From a virus: a stretch of DNA of 27,771 nucleotides. The stretch covers positions 1-27,771 of the IMG/VR virus record IMGVR_UViG_3300008108_000266. One strand, 5' to 3'. The stretch's first letter is position 1, and each line of letters starts with the position of its first letter. This document shows, one piece after another, positions 15,503 through 23,502 of the stretch. A program made the position numbers and the translations under genes. Under the pieces are notes generated by a model that had not been told where the DNA came from, did no database searches, and saw only the letters and a program-made list of their open reading frames with translations.

Positions 15503-18500
15503 TTAAAACTGCCCTGTGTAATAGTCGCCAACTAGCGTTGGGTTAAACGGAAGAATCACCACTCGGTAAATCGTACCCGCAGTTACTGCGATGTTTATGC
15601 CGTCAGCGTTTATGCCAGAAGCCGCCCACGTCAAAGTAGTTACCACTGGGTTAACAGTCGAGTTGTTATAGTCCCCCGTTGTACCGTAAGTAATTAGATA
15701 GCCGACAGCGCCATAACCTAAATACATTCTTCTGACGAATGTTGACGCTGTAGCTCTAAATACCCCAGAGTCATAAATACAACCGGGAGGGGCGATACGG
15801 ATGAAACGCCACTGCCCAATACCAGCCCGAGCCATTATTGCCTTGGAATTTCCTGTTCCTCCGCCACCGCCAAGAGATGATGAGAACCAAGCTGCATCAG
15901 GTGAATAACCGTAAATTTCAACGGTATCGTCGTTCGTCTTAGCACTGTCCCCGCCAAGCAATTCGAAGTCTTGAAACGTACAAGATGGGTTGGGGACAAA
16001 TCGTAAAGTAATCGTTGCCCCCGCTGTTGCAGCAGCATTCCTGTTTCGACTTAATTGGATGTAATGCAAGCCCGTACCAAAATTATTCCAAACAACACTA
16101 ATCACTCTTGCGTTATCTATCGTAGCGCTAGTCGCGGTAAGCCCTGTCCCAGACGCTGTGTATACCTTACCAATGACTAACGCATTTTGTATGTTTCTGA
16201 CTGCCGTATTGTTAGCCACACTATTTTGCGTAGTGTAGTAATCGTTAATTCCCGCATCAGCGGCGGAGGTAAATGTTATCGTGGGGAATGCACAAGTAGT
16301 TGTTTCTGTTGAAGCATTAATACCCGCAAGCTCGTTTGTGAAAACGCCTGATATGTTGTTTGACTTAGCGACGTTAATTGCATTTCCGGGCTGGTTTAAA
16401 TATGAAACGTATGAATTAACTCGAACAAACGTAAATGTTGTTCCGTTTGCCGTGGCCGTAGCATTAACAAAGCCAAATCTATCAGTTAAATTAAATGTTT
16501 TTTGACCGAAATATATGTATTCTGTATAGACGTTGGTTGTTGTCGGTATGCCGGTTCCGGTTATTAAAAAATATCCGGGGTTTCTGTTGAAGCCGCTGGT
16601 TGTTCTACTTAAAGTGATAGTTGAAGATCCGTTTACTGAATCTCCAGTAAGCGTAAAACTTTCTGCTGCACTACCTACAACTGGGCCATCAAAGTAGTAA
16701 TTAAAGTCGTTTCTAATATTTGCGCCAATACCCCAACTTGAGCCGCGCAAATACCCTCGATACCCAAAGTTATTTCTAGAAGAAAATGGCACATCCTGTC
16801 CGCCGTTGTCATTTGCATTTATCCATCCAGCATCTCCAGCATCCACATCAATGAGGCAGGTGCCCTGCGGCACATATGCGCCCCACACTTCTGGTACACA
16901 CGTAAGGTATGCAAAATAGCCAGTAAAGCCGTTTACCGTTCCGTTTGACGTAGAACCAACATTCCACCAAGCAGTCGTAGCTCCAAACGGATTACTTGCT
17001 GTTTTAAAGCACATTACCCCGTTACAGTACAACCTACCGGGGAATGCCGTATCTAACGGATTCCATACCCACGTAAGTATGATCCACTCGTTAATATCGT
17101 TAAACTGCCATACACGGAGAGCCGTGACAATTGCAGCGGGGGCAGTCGTTGCCAACGTGACAGACAAACGTCTATCTACGCCACCTTCGTTAACGATTAC
17201 TTTTATTCCGTTAGCTGCCGCTGCACTACTGGCAACCCAAAACACGTTCTGGTTTACAGTAGTAATGTCATCGACTCTGAACCTCGCTTGGATAGAAAAG
17301 CCTCGCGCCTTGCTGTCCGTTGTCAATGGAAGTGACATTGACTTGGTAGAGAATATACGTTGCAGTCTTGCTGATGGAAACTCTACGGCACCACCTGCCC
17401 CAGTATCAACAAACGGTATACCGCCTACCCACGATGCTCTGTTAGCAGATAGGGCGTAGACACGCCAAACTGTACCGCCTCGATCTTCACCTAGCTGCCA
17501 TGTCCAATATGCGGTAGCAGTGTTGTTGTTGTATACATGGACAAAAGTTCTGCTAGAAATGTCCCCTTCAGTCCAATAGTTGTAATAGAGCGTGGTGGTG
17601 CCGCCAAAAGTAAGCGTGACTTCTTGGGCGCCGTAGCCGCCGCCTGTCAGTGTCCCGGAAACCGTGTTATCTGCTGACCAATACGAGAGATGAAATCTTT
17701 CGCCGTTAATTCGTATGTACACCTCTGATGTTGAAACAACAGACACAGATAGGATTGTCGGCGTAGCTATTGTTCCTGTAATAAGGAACTGGCCTGTTAC
17801 TCGCGTACCGGTTGGGTTTTGGCTTGCATCCCCCGCAAATGCAACAGCATAGTTATACGAATTACCGTCTGCAAAAGTGTCTTCTGTTGGGTCTACATAA
17901 TTTAGCCCCAGCACAAGCTCAGATGTTGATCTTACGTTCCTAGCGGTAGTGGGCCAATTTGTCTCCGCCATGTGTAACAATTCACGTTGATACCAACGAC
18001 CCCCGTTAGTTTGATCGCCTATGTAGTAGTAGTTTCGAAGAAAATTGTTTCTATCCGTAGAGGCTCTTGGAAACCCAACAACAGCATAGAAGTTATAGTT
18101 TGCGCTATCGCTAGTTTGTGCGTTTCTGTCCCAATAATAGTTATCAGGCGTATCGGTGTTGTTAAATCCCCCGCCTTTTTGCAAAGTAAAAAGAGTTCCA
18201 TTATTGGTTGTACCGGCATTAGTCCAAGGCGAATACCCGGTCCCTTCTCCATAAATATTCCAATACTGAGGCTTTTGCCACGTATTAAACTCTAACGTGC
18301 GTTGACGGCTATTAGCCCGAACAATTCCGCTATTAGTAAAAACCCCGTTTACCGTTGGATTACCAGATGCGCCATTGCCATTACTAACATTTATTACCCC
18401 GTCAATACCGGGACCTTGGCTGTAAGTAGCGGAGAGTGTGCGCGGAGTAAATGTCCCATCCCCCGCTGGATTCCACGCTAGTAATCCTGCACTAGCCCCC

Positions 18501-18820
18501 ATCTGCTCTTTGTTTACTGATCTCTTTGCAGGGTATGTTAAAAATACTTCTTTTATCCCTGCCGAAAAATTGACAAGCGCGTTAGCGTTTGTTGATGCGT
18601 AAACCGTGGTACGAGCAAGGGTTGTAGCCCCTGTTAATGTCCCAAGACCTACTTCCCATTCGTTTGTGCCCTGACCGACAATCGCATAATACGTTGTGTC
18701 ATTTATAGCTAAAGCGGCACTAAACGCTTGAAATCCCGCGCTGGTCCCAGCAAGAGTGATAGGCCCCGTACCAACAGTGGTTGTGGACTCTTTTACACGG
18801 TCTGCAACAATAAACGCCAT
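15503..18820 (-). CDS. giant tail fibre with LamG-like domain
   Basis: At 1105 residues this is the largest protein in the window. It follows GAGGCAATT-ATG. Residues 1-105 (FIVADRVKESTTTVGTGPIT through KEVFLTYPAKRSV) match the virion-attachment module I know from many phage fibres. A shaft-like region with short GNPTVNGVFTNSGI segments follows. About residues 485-655 look like a concanavalin/LamG sandwich (GFSIQARFRVDDITTVNQNV, WIILTWVWNPLDTAFPGRLY), a sugar-binding fold. The remainder is beta-rich, with NGSSTITLSRTTSGF similar in style to a segment of the hub. A Gly-rich linker (SSSLGGGGGTGNSKA) precedes the C-terminal part. It probably binds surface polysaccharide. No active-site motif for a depolymerase was recognised. 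The next gene is its likely chaperone. Confidence 0.8.
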   Translation of the reverse strand: MAFIVADRVKESTTTVGTGPITLAGTSAGFQAFSAALAINDTTYYAIVGQGTNEWEVGLGTLTGATTLARTTVYASTNANALVNFSAGIKEVFLTYPAKRSVNKEQMGASAGLLAWNPAGDGTFTPRTLSATYSQGPGIDGVINVSNGNGASGNPTVNGVFTNSGIVRANSRQRTLEFNTWQKPQYWNIYGEGTGYSPWTNAGTTNNGTLFTLQKGGGFNNTDTPDNYYWDRNAQTSDSANYNFYAVVGFPRASTDRNNFLRNYYYIGDQTNGGRWYQRELLHMAETNWPTTARNVRSTSELVLGLNYVDPTEDTFADGNSYNYAVAFAGDASQNPTGTRVTGQFLITGTIATPTILSVSVVSTSEVYIRINGERFHLSYWSADNTVSGTLTGGGYGAQEVTLTFGGTTTLYYNYWTEGDISSRTFVHVYNNNTATAYWTWQLGEDRGGTVWRVYALSANRASWVGGIPFVDTGAGGAVEFPSARLQRIFSTKSMSLPLTTDSKARGFSIQARFRVDDITTVNQNVFWVASSAAAANGIKVIVNEGGVDRRLSVTLATTAPAAIVTALRVWQFNDINEWIILTWVWNPLDTAFPGRLYCNGVMCFKTASNPFGATTAWWNVGSTSNGTVNGFTGYFAYLTCVPEVWGAYVPQGTCLIDVDAGDAGWINANDNGGQDVPFSSRNNFGYRGYLRGSSWGIGANIRNDFNYYFDGPVVGSAAESFTLTGDSVNGSSTITLSRTTSGFNRNPGYFLITGTGIPTTTNVYTEYIYFGQKTFNLTDRFGFVNATATANGTTFTFVRVNSYVSYLNQPGNAINVAKSNNISGVFTNELAGINASTETTTCAFPTITFTSAADAGINDYYTTQNSVANNTAVRNIQNALVIGKVYTASGTGLTATSATIDNARVISVVWNNFGTGLHYIQLSRNRNAAATAGATITLRFVPNPSCTFQDFELLGGDSAKTNDDTVEIYGYSPDAAWFSSSLGGGGGTGNSKAIMARAGIGQWRFIRIAPPGCIYDSGVFRATASTFVRRMYLGYGAVGYLITYGTTGDYNNSTVNPVVTTLTWAASGINADGINIAVTAGTIYRVVILPFNPTLVGDYYTGQF

Positions 18821-18827
18821 AATTGCC

Positions 18828-20300
18828 TCATACGGTATTGTTTACCTGCCAATCTCCGGGCTCTTCCGTTTCTTCCGGGTCCCAATTTGGCAAGGTACTG
18901 CTGTCTATGTTTTGCCAGTTTTCCGGCTGGTTATTCTCTATTGTGCCCCATCCGGGGGCAGTATTGGTACTAACTTCTTGCCACGTGCCTGATTGATTAT
19001 TTTCGGCGGTGCTCCAGCCGGGATTGGTATTGGTATCAATCTCTTGCCAAGTGCCTCCCTGTGCCGTATTTACCTCCCCCCAATTTGATGCGGTATTTGC
19101 CTCTACCGTCTGCCAATTTCCGGGCTGATTGTTCTCCACCTCCCCCCACGCCGGAGAAGTATTGCTGTTGATGTCCTGCCAATCCGGGGTTTGGCTATCG
19201 TTTATAAGCTCCCAAAGGAAGCGACTAAATGCGGTGTCTTGAAGTCGGGAGGACTCAAGAATTGTCGCCGAGAAAAGAATAGATCGATTAAATACCGCAG
19301 ACAATCGAACTGCTTCGGATTGTGCTACCGGATAAATAGCCGTTGAAGATAAAAATGCGTCTAGCTGAATATCTTCATCGATGTTTGTCCCAAAAAGAAC
19401 ATCCCCCGTTTGGTTCTCACTAACACTGATAGCTTCTAATAGCGCCTTAAGAAATACAGCAGTAGAAGATCCTTGATCTACAACCATTACAGTTTCAGCA
19501 CGTTGGGCGAAAGCTGTTTGAGTTCCTGTGCTTGTGTCATAAAATTGGGCATCTTCATCAATATCAGCAGAAAAATCAGCTTGTGCAGACGATAGCCCAG
19601 ACAAATCAGCTTCTTCCAAAACTGACGACACAAAATCAGCTTGAGCCGACTCTGTAGTGCTCGTATCTACCTCTTCATTAACGGACCTAAAAACCGTTAG
19701 CGTCGAATTTTGATCGACGAGCATTTCCACGCGATCTTCAACAACACTAATCAAAAGACTTGAAGTGATATTTAAGTCATACGCTTCTATAGCGTCGGAT
19801 AAAATACCCTGTGAAGGAATACTTCCTGTTTCTATAGAAGAGAAATGACCTTCTTCCGAAATATTTCCATTAGCGGTTAAAAGCCTAGTCAAGTTGTCGT
19901 TGAAAGTCGCGGATTCATTCGTGGCAGCGACAACATCGGCTTGCGCAGAATTAACGACACTAAAATCTGCCTCCTCCAGTACTGAGGCTAATGCTGTCTG
20001 AAGGGCCGATAAAGAGGCATCAAATTGAACATCTTCGTCAATTTGGCCATCAAAAACAACTTGTACAGAGACAGTACTACTAGTGTCTATTTCTTCGCTT
20101 ACGAAAGAGACTATTGTAGATACTGCATTGACGATAGAAGAAACATCTATCTCTTCGCTTCTCGTTACATCGACAACAAAGAATGCGGCTTGGGAAGAGG
20201 CAAAATTAACTTCTTCTGAAACAGTGGCAAAGACTATCTGTGCGCCACCGGGGAGCGTGGAAAAAGGCGCTTGTGAAAAAGCTGTAATGCCATACAACAT
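18828..20300 (-). CDS. two-tier repeat protein, probable virion appendage
   Basis: This 490-residue protein starts at an ATG behind GAAGGCGC. After a short N-terminus (27 residues) come seventeen consecutive units of exactly 20 residues (28-367). They are marked by an acidic start such as SEE, LEE or DED and often contain SAQADF or similar. Residues 8-27 look like an eighteenth, weaker unit. From Trp363 to the end there are eleven units of exactly 11 residues, each starting with Trp, alternating between types like WQEIDTNTNPG and WSTAENNQSGT. The protein is very acidic and has no Cys, membrane segment or signal. Strict repeat length suggests a solenoid or fibrous fold. I recall Trp-repeat tails in phage structural proteins but no named family. 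Context among neck and fibre genes points to a fibre or adaptor. Confidence 0.8.
   Translation of the reverse strand: MLYGITAFSQAPFSTLPGGAQIVFATVSEEVNFASSQAAFFVVDVTRSEEIDVSSIVNAVSTIVSFVSEEIDTSSTVSVQVVFDGQIDEDVQFDASLSALQTALASVLEEADFSVVNSAQADVVAATNESATFNDNLTRLLTANGNISEEGHFSSIETGSIPSQGILSDAIEAYDLNITSSLLISVVEDRVEMLVDQNSTLTVFRSVNEEVDTSTTESAQADFVSSVLEEADLSGLSSAQADFSADIDEDAQFYDTSTGTQTAFAQRAETVMVVDQGSSTAVFLKALLEAISVSENQTGDVLFGTNIDEDIQLDAFLSSTAIYPVAQSEAVRLSAVFNRSILFSATILESSRLQDTAFSRFLWELINDSQTPDWQDINSNTSPAWGEVENNQPGNWQTVEANTASNWGEVNTAQGGTWQEIDTNTNPGWSTAENNQSGTWQEVSTNTAPGWGTIENNQPENWQNIDSSTLPNWDPEETEEPGDWQVNNTV
18831..19214 (-). repeat. eleven 11-residue (33-base) Trp repeats
   Basis: From Trp363 to the C-terminus every eleventh residue is Trp over eleven units, with a short twelfth (WQVNNTV). 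Neighbouring units alternate, giving a 22-residue super-period: WQxIxxNTxPx and WGxxENNQxGx. The first unit overlaps the last 20-residue unit by five residues, so one repeat type passes straight into the other. Confidence 0.85.
19200..20219 (-). repeat. seventeen 20-residue (60-base) coding repeats
   Basis: Residues 28-367 of the repeat protein divide without any insertion or deletion into seventeen units of 20. Loose consensus: a small or acidic residue, Glu, acidic, x, Asp/Gln/Asn, Phe/Val/Thr, Ser, then polar residues and an alternating hydrophobic strand. Examples are LEEADFSVVNSAQADVVAAT and NEEVDTSTTESAQADFVSSV. A degenerate unit precedes at 20220-20279. Confidence 0.8.
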
Positions 20301-20314
20301 GCGCCTTCATCCTT

Positions 20315-20494
20315 TTATACAGCGGTCAGTTGTGCCTCATCAAACCAACGAGTATGAGCTACGCCATCCGCATCTGTCCAAGCAACTAAATACTGGACAT
20401 TACCGTCCTCATCCATTCGCAAAGCTTCTACGGGACCTTGAGGAACCGTAATCAATAGCTTTACGACATCGCCTTTTTTAAACGTAGTCGCCAT
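20315..20494 (-). CDS. small conserved-type phage protein (59 residues)
   Basis: The frame from the ATG at 20494 to the TAA at 20315 encodes 59 residues. A GAGGAGCAGTA site precedes it. The product starts MATTFKKGDVVKLLITVPQG, continues with ALRMDEDGNVQYLVAW and ends DADGVAHTRWFDEAQLTAV. It reads as a compact beta-barrel (SH3/KOW-like) with a VxWTDxDGxxxxRWFxExxL finish. I recall very similar short proteins in aquatic phage genomes, without a known role. It fills the gap between two structural genes and is probably a virion accessory or small regulator. Confidence 0.8.
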   Translation of the reverse strand: MATTFKKGDVVKLLITVPQGPVEALRMDEDGNVQYLVAWTDADGVAHTRWFDEAQLTAV

Positions 20495-20507
20495 TACTGC
20501 TCCTCAA

Positions 20508-21080
20508 TTAAACGGCATCTGCCGAGAAGGTATAAGTTACGTTCAGGGTGTCGCCGTTCGCCACAAGCTTGTCGCCGCCTGTAAAGTCGCCTTCGGAGAA
20601 CAAGATGCCCGACGTACCCGAAGCAACGGTTGCCAAAAACGCACCCGCAACTGTCGTTGTGTTATTGATGTTGAACACCGCAGGGCTTGCCGAGTTGTCA
20701 ATAACAGACGGATCAGCCAAAGTCGCTGTTCCAAACGTCACCGATTTACGGCTACCAGAATAGTTGGTGTCTTCAGTCCAGCCAATATGAGAAGCCAGCG
20801 TATCGCCCGGGGCATATACCGTACCCGAACCGGGACCTGTTACTAAGCCGAGATACCAAGCAGCGGTGTAGCCGGATGCCTTAAAGTATTTAGTGTTTAA
20901 GTCTTGTAGTCCTTCATTAACAACGAGATTGTGGAAAGTATCTTCCCACTTCAAATTACCATCAACATCAAAACATTTGACATTGAATACCCCACCAAAC
21001 TTGACACGCCCATCGCTGGTCGAGAGCCTTCCAAGGCCAGCGTGGACTGTCTCCCCCATTTGCGATTTTGCTGTAGGCAT
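20508..21080 (-). CDS. phage structural protein (190 residues)
   Basis: The ATG at 21080 is chosen because AGGAGTGATC lies directly in front; a GTG two codons earlier overlaps this site and is unlikely. The protein has an N-terminal strand-rich part (KFGGVFNVKCFDVDGNLKWE) and then DTFHNLVVNEGLQDLNTKYF. A segment YTAAWYLGLVTGPGSGTVYA follows, and a Ser/Thr/Gly-rich beta region with a hydrophobic finish closes it. The KWEDxxHNLVVNEGL and AAWYxGL segments are familiar to me from small structural proteins of environmental phages. Its setting between a tail adaptor and a repeat protein supports a virion role. No enzyme features are present. Confidence 0.75.
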   Translation of the reverse strand: MPTAKSQMGETVHAGLGRLSTSDGRVKFGGVFNVKCFDVDGNLKWEDTFHNLVVNEGLQDLNTKYFKASGYTAAWYLGLVTGPGSGTVYAPGDTLASHIGWTEDTNYSGSRKSVTFGTATLADPSVIDNSASPAVFNINNTTTVAGAFLATVASGTSGILFSEGDFTGGDKLVANGDTLNVTYTFSADAV

Positions 21081-21097
21081 GATCACTCCTTTTACGA

Positions 21098-22057
21098 TTA
21101 CGGATTGACTCTAATTTTTGCTTGGCCATCGCGATAAGCATCGCCACGTTCAAGCCCTGTACCAAGACGATTAAGCTGAGACAGAGCGTCCATGAACTTC
21201 TTCTCATAGTACGCCATCATGTCCTGTTCGCCCTTCATATAAATGTACCCCTCTACCAGCGCCCCATACAGCAGCGCAGGAGAATATGTGTCGCCTAGCC
21301 AAGTCCTGCCATTGGTATTACCCACACTGGCTACAGGAACAGTAAATGCAGTACCGCCGGGAAGCGTAGCAGATACCGTATCCCCCACCACATAATTAGC
21401 ACCACCGTCTACTATTGCCACAGAAGTAACGCCCCCGCCTGACACCACAATGTCTGCGGTAGCACCACCCCCAGTTCCATTCGTAAGCGGCACTTCAAAA
21501 TACGTCCCGTTTGTATATCCAGACCCCGCTGTGATCGCGCCAAAAGTAAGAATAGGCCGTTGGATAATTGATTCTGGATAGTAGTAGTAATGCAGTTCTA
21601 CGCTATACGCCGCATTAGGGGTAGGGCCCAACAAAAAGCTCAATTCATCTGTAATTGTGCTAGAAGCCACAGTTGGCCCAAACAAAGCGTAGTATTTTGG
21701 AACACCACTTGTTGCGGCCGTTGGGTAAACCTCTCGAATGTAATTAACATCCTTGTTGAGTAAGTAAGTATAGGTCCCTGTATTACTTATCACAGCCATC
21801 GAAAATACCGACAAGAAGTCAGAAGGGCATGACAAGTAACTGTTGCCGTTCGTAGTTATACCCGTGACATTTTTGCGAAGAGAGGGTATTTGAACGGTGT
21901 TATAAACACGTTTTTCTGCTTGACGAATAAAGGTGTTTATCTGTTGCGTAGGACCAGATTCACTCGTGCCAGTGCCAGAAACGCTTGTCCAAGTGTTGGC
22001 TGGGAAGTCGTTTTGCAGGTAGTTCTTGATAGCGATAAAAAGTTCGTTGTATGTCAC
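21098..22057 (-). CDS. tail adaptor (tubular protein A-like) with inserted beta module
   Basis: The start codon is GTG at 22057 behind GAGGTAGCC; this gives 319 residues. The N-terminal part (about 1-167) has the adaptor-fold pattern of podovirus tail tubular protein A: a helical start, NTFIRQAEKRVYNTVQIPSL, YLSCPSDFLSVFSMAV, GVPKYYALFGPTV and SVELHYYYYPES. This fold then resumes at about 250 with TWLGDTYSPALLYGALVEGY and a helical YMKGEQDMMAYYEKKF. In between (about 168-248) sits a Gly-rich beta module (ITAGSGYTNGTYFEVPLTNG, VTSVAIVDGGANYVVGDTVS), which looks inserted. Such adaptors join the portal to the tail hub. The pattern is convincing, but the exact homologue (T7 gp11 or P22 gp4 type) is not certain. 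Confidence 0.8.
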   Translation of the reverse strand: MTYNELFIAIKNYLQNDFPANTWTSVSGTGTSESGPTQQINTFIRQAEKRVYNTVQIPSLRKNVTGITTNGNSYLSCPSDFLSVFSMAVISNTGTYTYLLNKDVNYIREVYPTAATSGVPKYYALFGPTVASSTITDELSFLLGPTPNAAYSVELHYYYYPESIIQRPILTFGAITAGSGYTNGTYFEVPLTNGTGGGATADIVVSGGGVTSVAIVDGGANYVVGDTVSATLPGGTAFTVPVASVGNTNGRTWLGDTYSPALLYGALVEGYIYMKGEQDMMAYYEKKFMDALSQLNRLGTGLERGDAYRDGQAKIRVNP

Positions 22058-22064
22058 GGCTACC

Positions 22065-22484
22065 TCAGACTAGTCTAATCAACGCAAACGTCGGGTTATC
22101 CGCTGGCAAACTAATGACAAAGTTCTCGTTATTTGTTGTTTGATTTCTTCCAAAATCCAACACAAACATCGCTTTGTTCGCGTTACTGCTGTTATAAATT
22201 AATGCGCCTCTAGTAGTAAACGAGGTTCCCGCCCACGATGGATTATCAAAACTAACGTAGGCAATGTCATTTCCAGAAGAAACAGTTACATTAACTAGTG
22301 TTTCTCCACCCGCCGTATACCCCGTTCCTACAACTTCGTCGGTTGTTGTATATACAGTTGTGGAAGGCCCTAAATTGGCCAGCGACGTGTACAAAGCGAT
22401 CTTTAAGACATCCGTCTCAAGATCATGCTGCCCAAGGAGTACTTGCTCCTTAAAGCTGGTCGTCCACGTTTGAGTAATGGCCAT
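22065..22484 (-). CDS. small structural protein (139 residues)
   Basis: The protein begins ITQTWTTSFKEQVLLGQHDL and contains LKIALYTSLANLGPSTTVYT, then a Gly-rich turn region (EVVGTGYTAGGETLVNVTVS) and strands ending SLPADNPTFALIRLV. The layout resembles short beta-sandwich virion proteins that I recall next to tail adaptors in environmental phages. Only a weak ribosome site (GTGAGTG) precedes the ATG, which lies 9 bases after the zinc-ribbon gene. No catalytic features are visible. A role as a minor virion or head-fibre protein is inferred from fold style and context. Confidence 0.75.
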   Translation of the reverse strand: MAITQTWTTSFKEQVLLGQHDLETDVLKIALYTSLANLGPSTTVYTTTDEVVGTGYTAGGETLVNVTVSSGNDIAYVSFDNPSWAGTSFTTRGALIYNSSNANKAMFVLDFGRNQTTNNENFVISLPADNPTFALIRLV

Positions 22485-22493
22485 CTATAGCAC

Positions 22494-22826
22494 TCACGAA
22501 ATCACTATGGTCACTGGAGATAAAATACCACTTGCAGTCAATGGCGCAGCCACTGGGGCCGGTTGCATTCCTATTGAAGCAAATGTCGAATCTCCTCCCT
22601 GCCAAACCGATACGGTAACGGTAGAAATAACATCCGGCCGAGGATCATAAATAGCAATCGGCTCGTTAATCCCCCGTTTTGGTTCCAACTGCGGGTGCTT
22701 TGGTTCATAGCACTCCGGGCAAACCTTAAATCCCGTCCATTCCTTTTTTAACACTTTGTAGGGATACCGCTGACCACACTGGTCACATATGGCTAACGAG
22801 TATCTTCCAACTGCATAGCCAGCCAT
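22494..22826 (-). CDS. zinc-ribbon protein between tail adaptor genes
   Basis: The 110-residue protein carries two Cys pairs, C14-x2-C17 and C36-x2-C39, separated by 18 residues. This is the layout of a zinc ribbon (ICDQCGQRYPYKVLKKEWTG, then FKVCPECYEPKHPQL). The rest is a Pro-containing linker and a short beta-rich, hydrophobic C-terminus ending VTIVIS. I recall the same CDxCGxxY...LxKEWTGxxVCPxCxxxxHPQ pattern in small proteins of marine and freshwater phages near tail adaptors. Its function is not known to me. A structural zinc finger in a virion or assembly factor is the simplest reading. The ATG is preceded by a poor GGGG site and lies 1 base after the upstream stop. Confidence 0.8.
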   Translation of the reverse strand: MAGYAVGRYSLAICDQCGQRYPYKVLKKEWTGFKVCPECYEPKHPQLEPKRGINEPIAIYDPRPDVISTVTVSVWQGGDSTFASIGMQPAPVAAPLTASGILSPVTIVIS

Positions 22827-22827
22827 A

Positions 22828-23499
22828 TTAGTACCCCAAATCAGGCGTTAGATAGACACTCGCAATGTCTCTATCTTCCTGTGCCGCCCTCGCAAACTCT
22901 TCCTCATACAACTGTTTCAACACAACTACGCGATCTGGTGCTTTCTTCAATGCAATGTAATAGGCAAGACCTGCCGCCAAACATGGCAAGAATCGAAATA
23001 CAACATCAGACGTATTGGTATATGCCCCTACATCCTCGATTCGACGGACGGCGTAGTAGCGAAAAATGTAGGGCTCACTGTTGTCTGGCGCGGGGTAGAC
23101 AAACAGCTTTGGTGAACTTGTACGTTGAACGTAATACTGAGCAGGACGGGCTTGCGTATTCTTGTCAGGCAAATGCAAGTATTCGTTCTGGCTGATTCGA
23201 TCAATAGTAATGTCTTGCTGGTTCTGACCAGTGCCTGTGCGGATAACCGCAGACAGTACATTGACGGTATCGGCAGGGAGCGTGTATTCAGCTTGCCCAA
23301 ACACCATGGACACTTGCCGCTGCTCAATTGTCCAAAGGTTTAACCCTCGGTTAGCCCATTCAAGGAACAACAAGTTCAATGACCTGCGCGCAGTACGCAT
23401 GTCATAACCGGTACGATCCTCTAGACCGCACCGCTCATACGCCTCTTCAATTAGCTCATCAAACTCTAAGTTGAAGGTGGTTGTCCCTGAGGTAGCCAT
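22828..23499 (-). CDS. head-to-tail adaptor (P22 gp4-like)
   Basis: The 223-residue protein has the marks of the P22 tail accessory factor gp4 and related adaptors. These are EFDELIEEAYERCGLEDRTG (about 12-31), YDMRTARRSLNLLFLEWANR with GLNLWTIEQ, then QAEYTLPADTVNVLSAVIRT, RISQNEYLHLPDKNTQARPA and a YYVQRTSSPKLFVYPAP strand pair. The C-terminal helices contain FLPCLAAGLAYYIALKKAPD and a charged finish. Such proteins attach under the portal ring and begin the tail tube. The ATG follows GGAAGAAATAACCT, 3 bases after the stop of a small basic protein. The remembered family signature is strong, and the gene order (head genes before, tail genes after) agrees. Confidence 0.88.
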   Translation of the reverse strand: MATSGTTTFNLEFDELIEEAYERCGLEDRTGYDMRTARRSLNLLFLEWANRGLNLWTIEQRQVSMVFGQAEYTLPADTVNVLSAVIRTGTGQNQQDITIDRISQNEYLHLPDKNTQARPAQYYVQRTSSPKLFVYPAPDNSEPYIFRYYAVRRIEDVGAYTNTSDVVFRFLPCLAAGLAYYIALKKAPDRVVVLKQLYEEEFARAAQEDRDIASVYLTPDLGY

Positions 23500-23502
23500 A
23501 GG

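Noticed and set aside
15502-15531. TTG start for the fibre chaperone
   Set aside because: It lies inside the fibre gene without a ribosome site; the ATG one base after the fibre stop is more natural, although its own site is weak.
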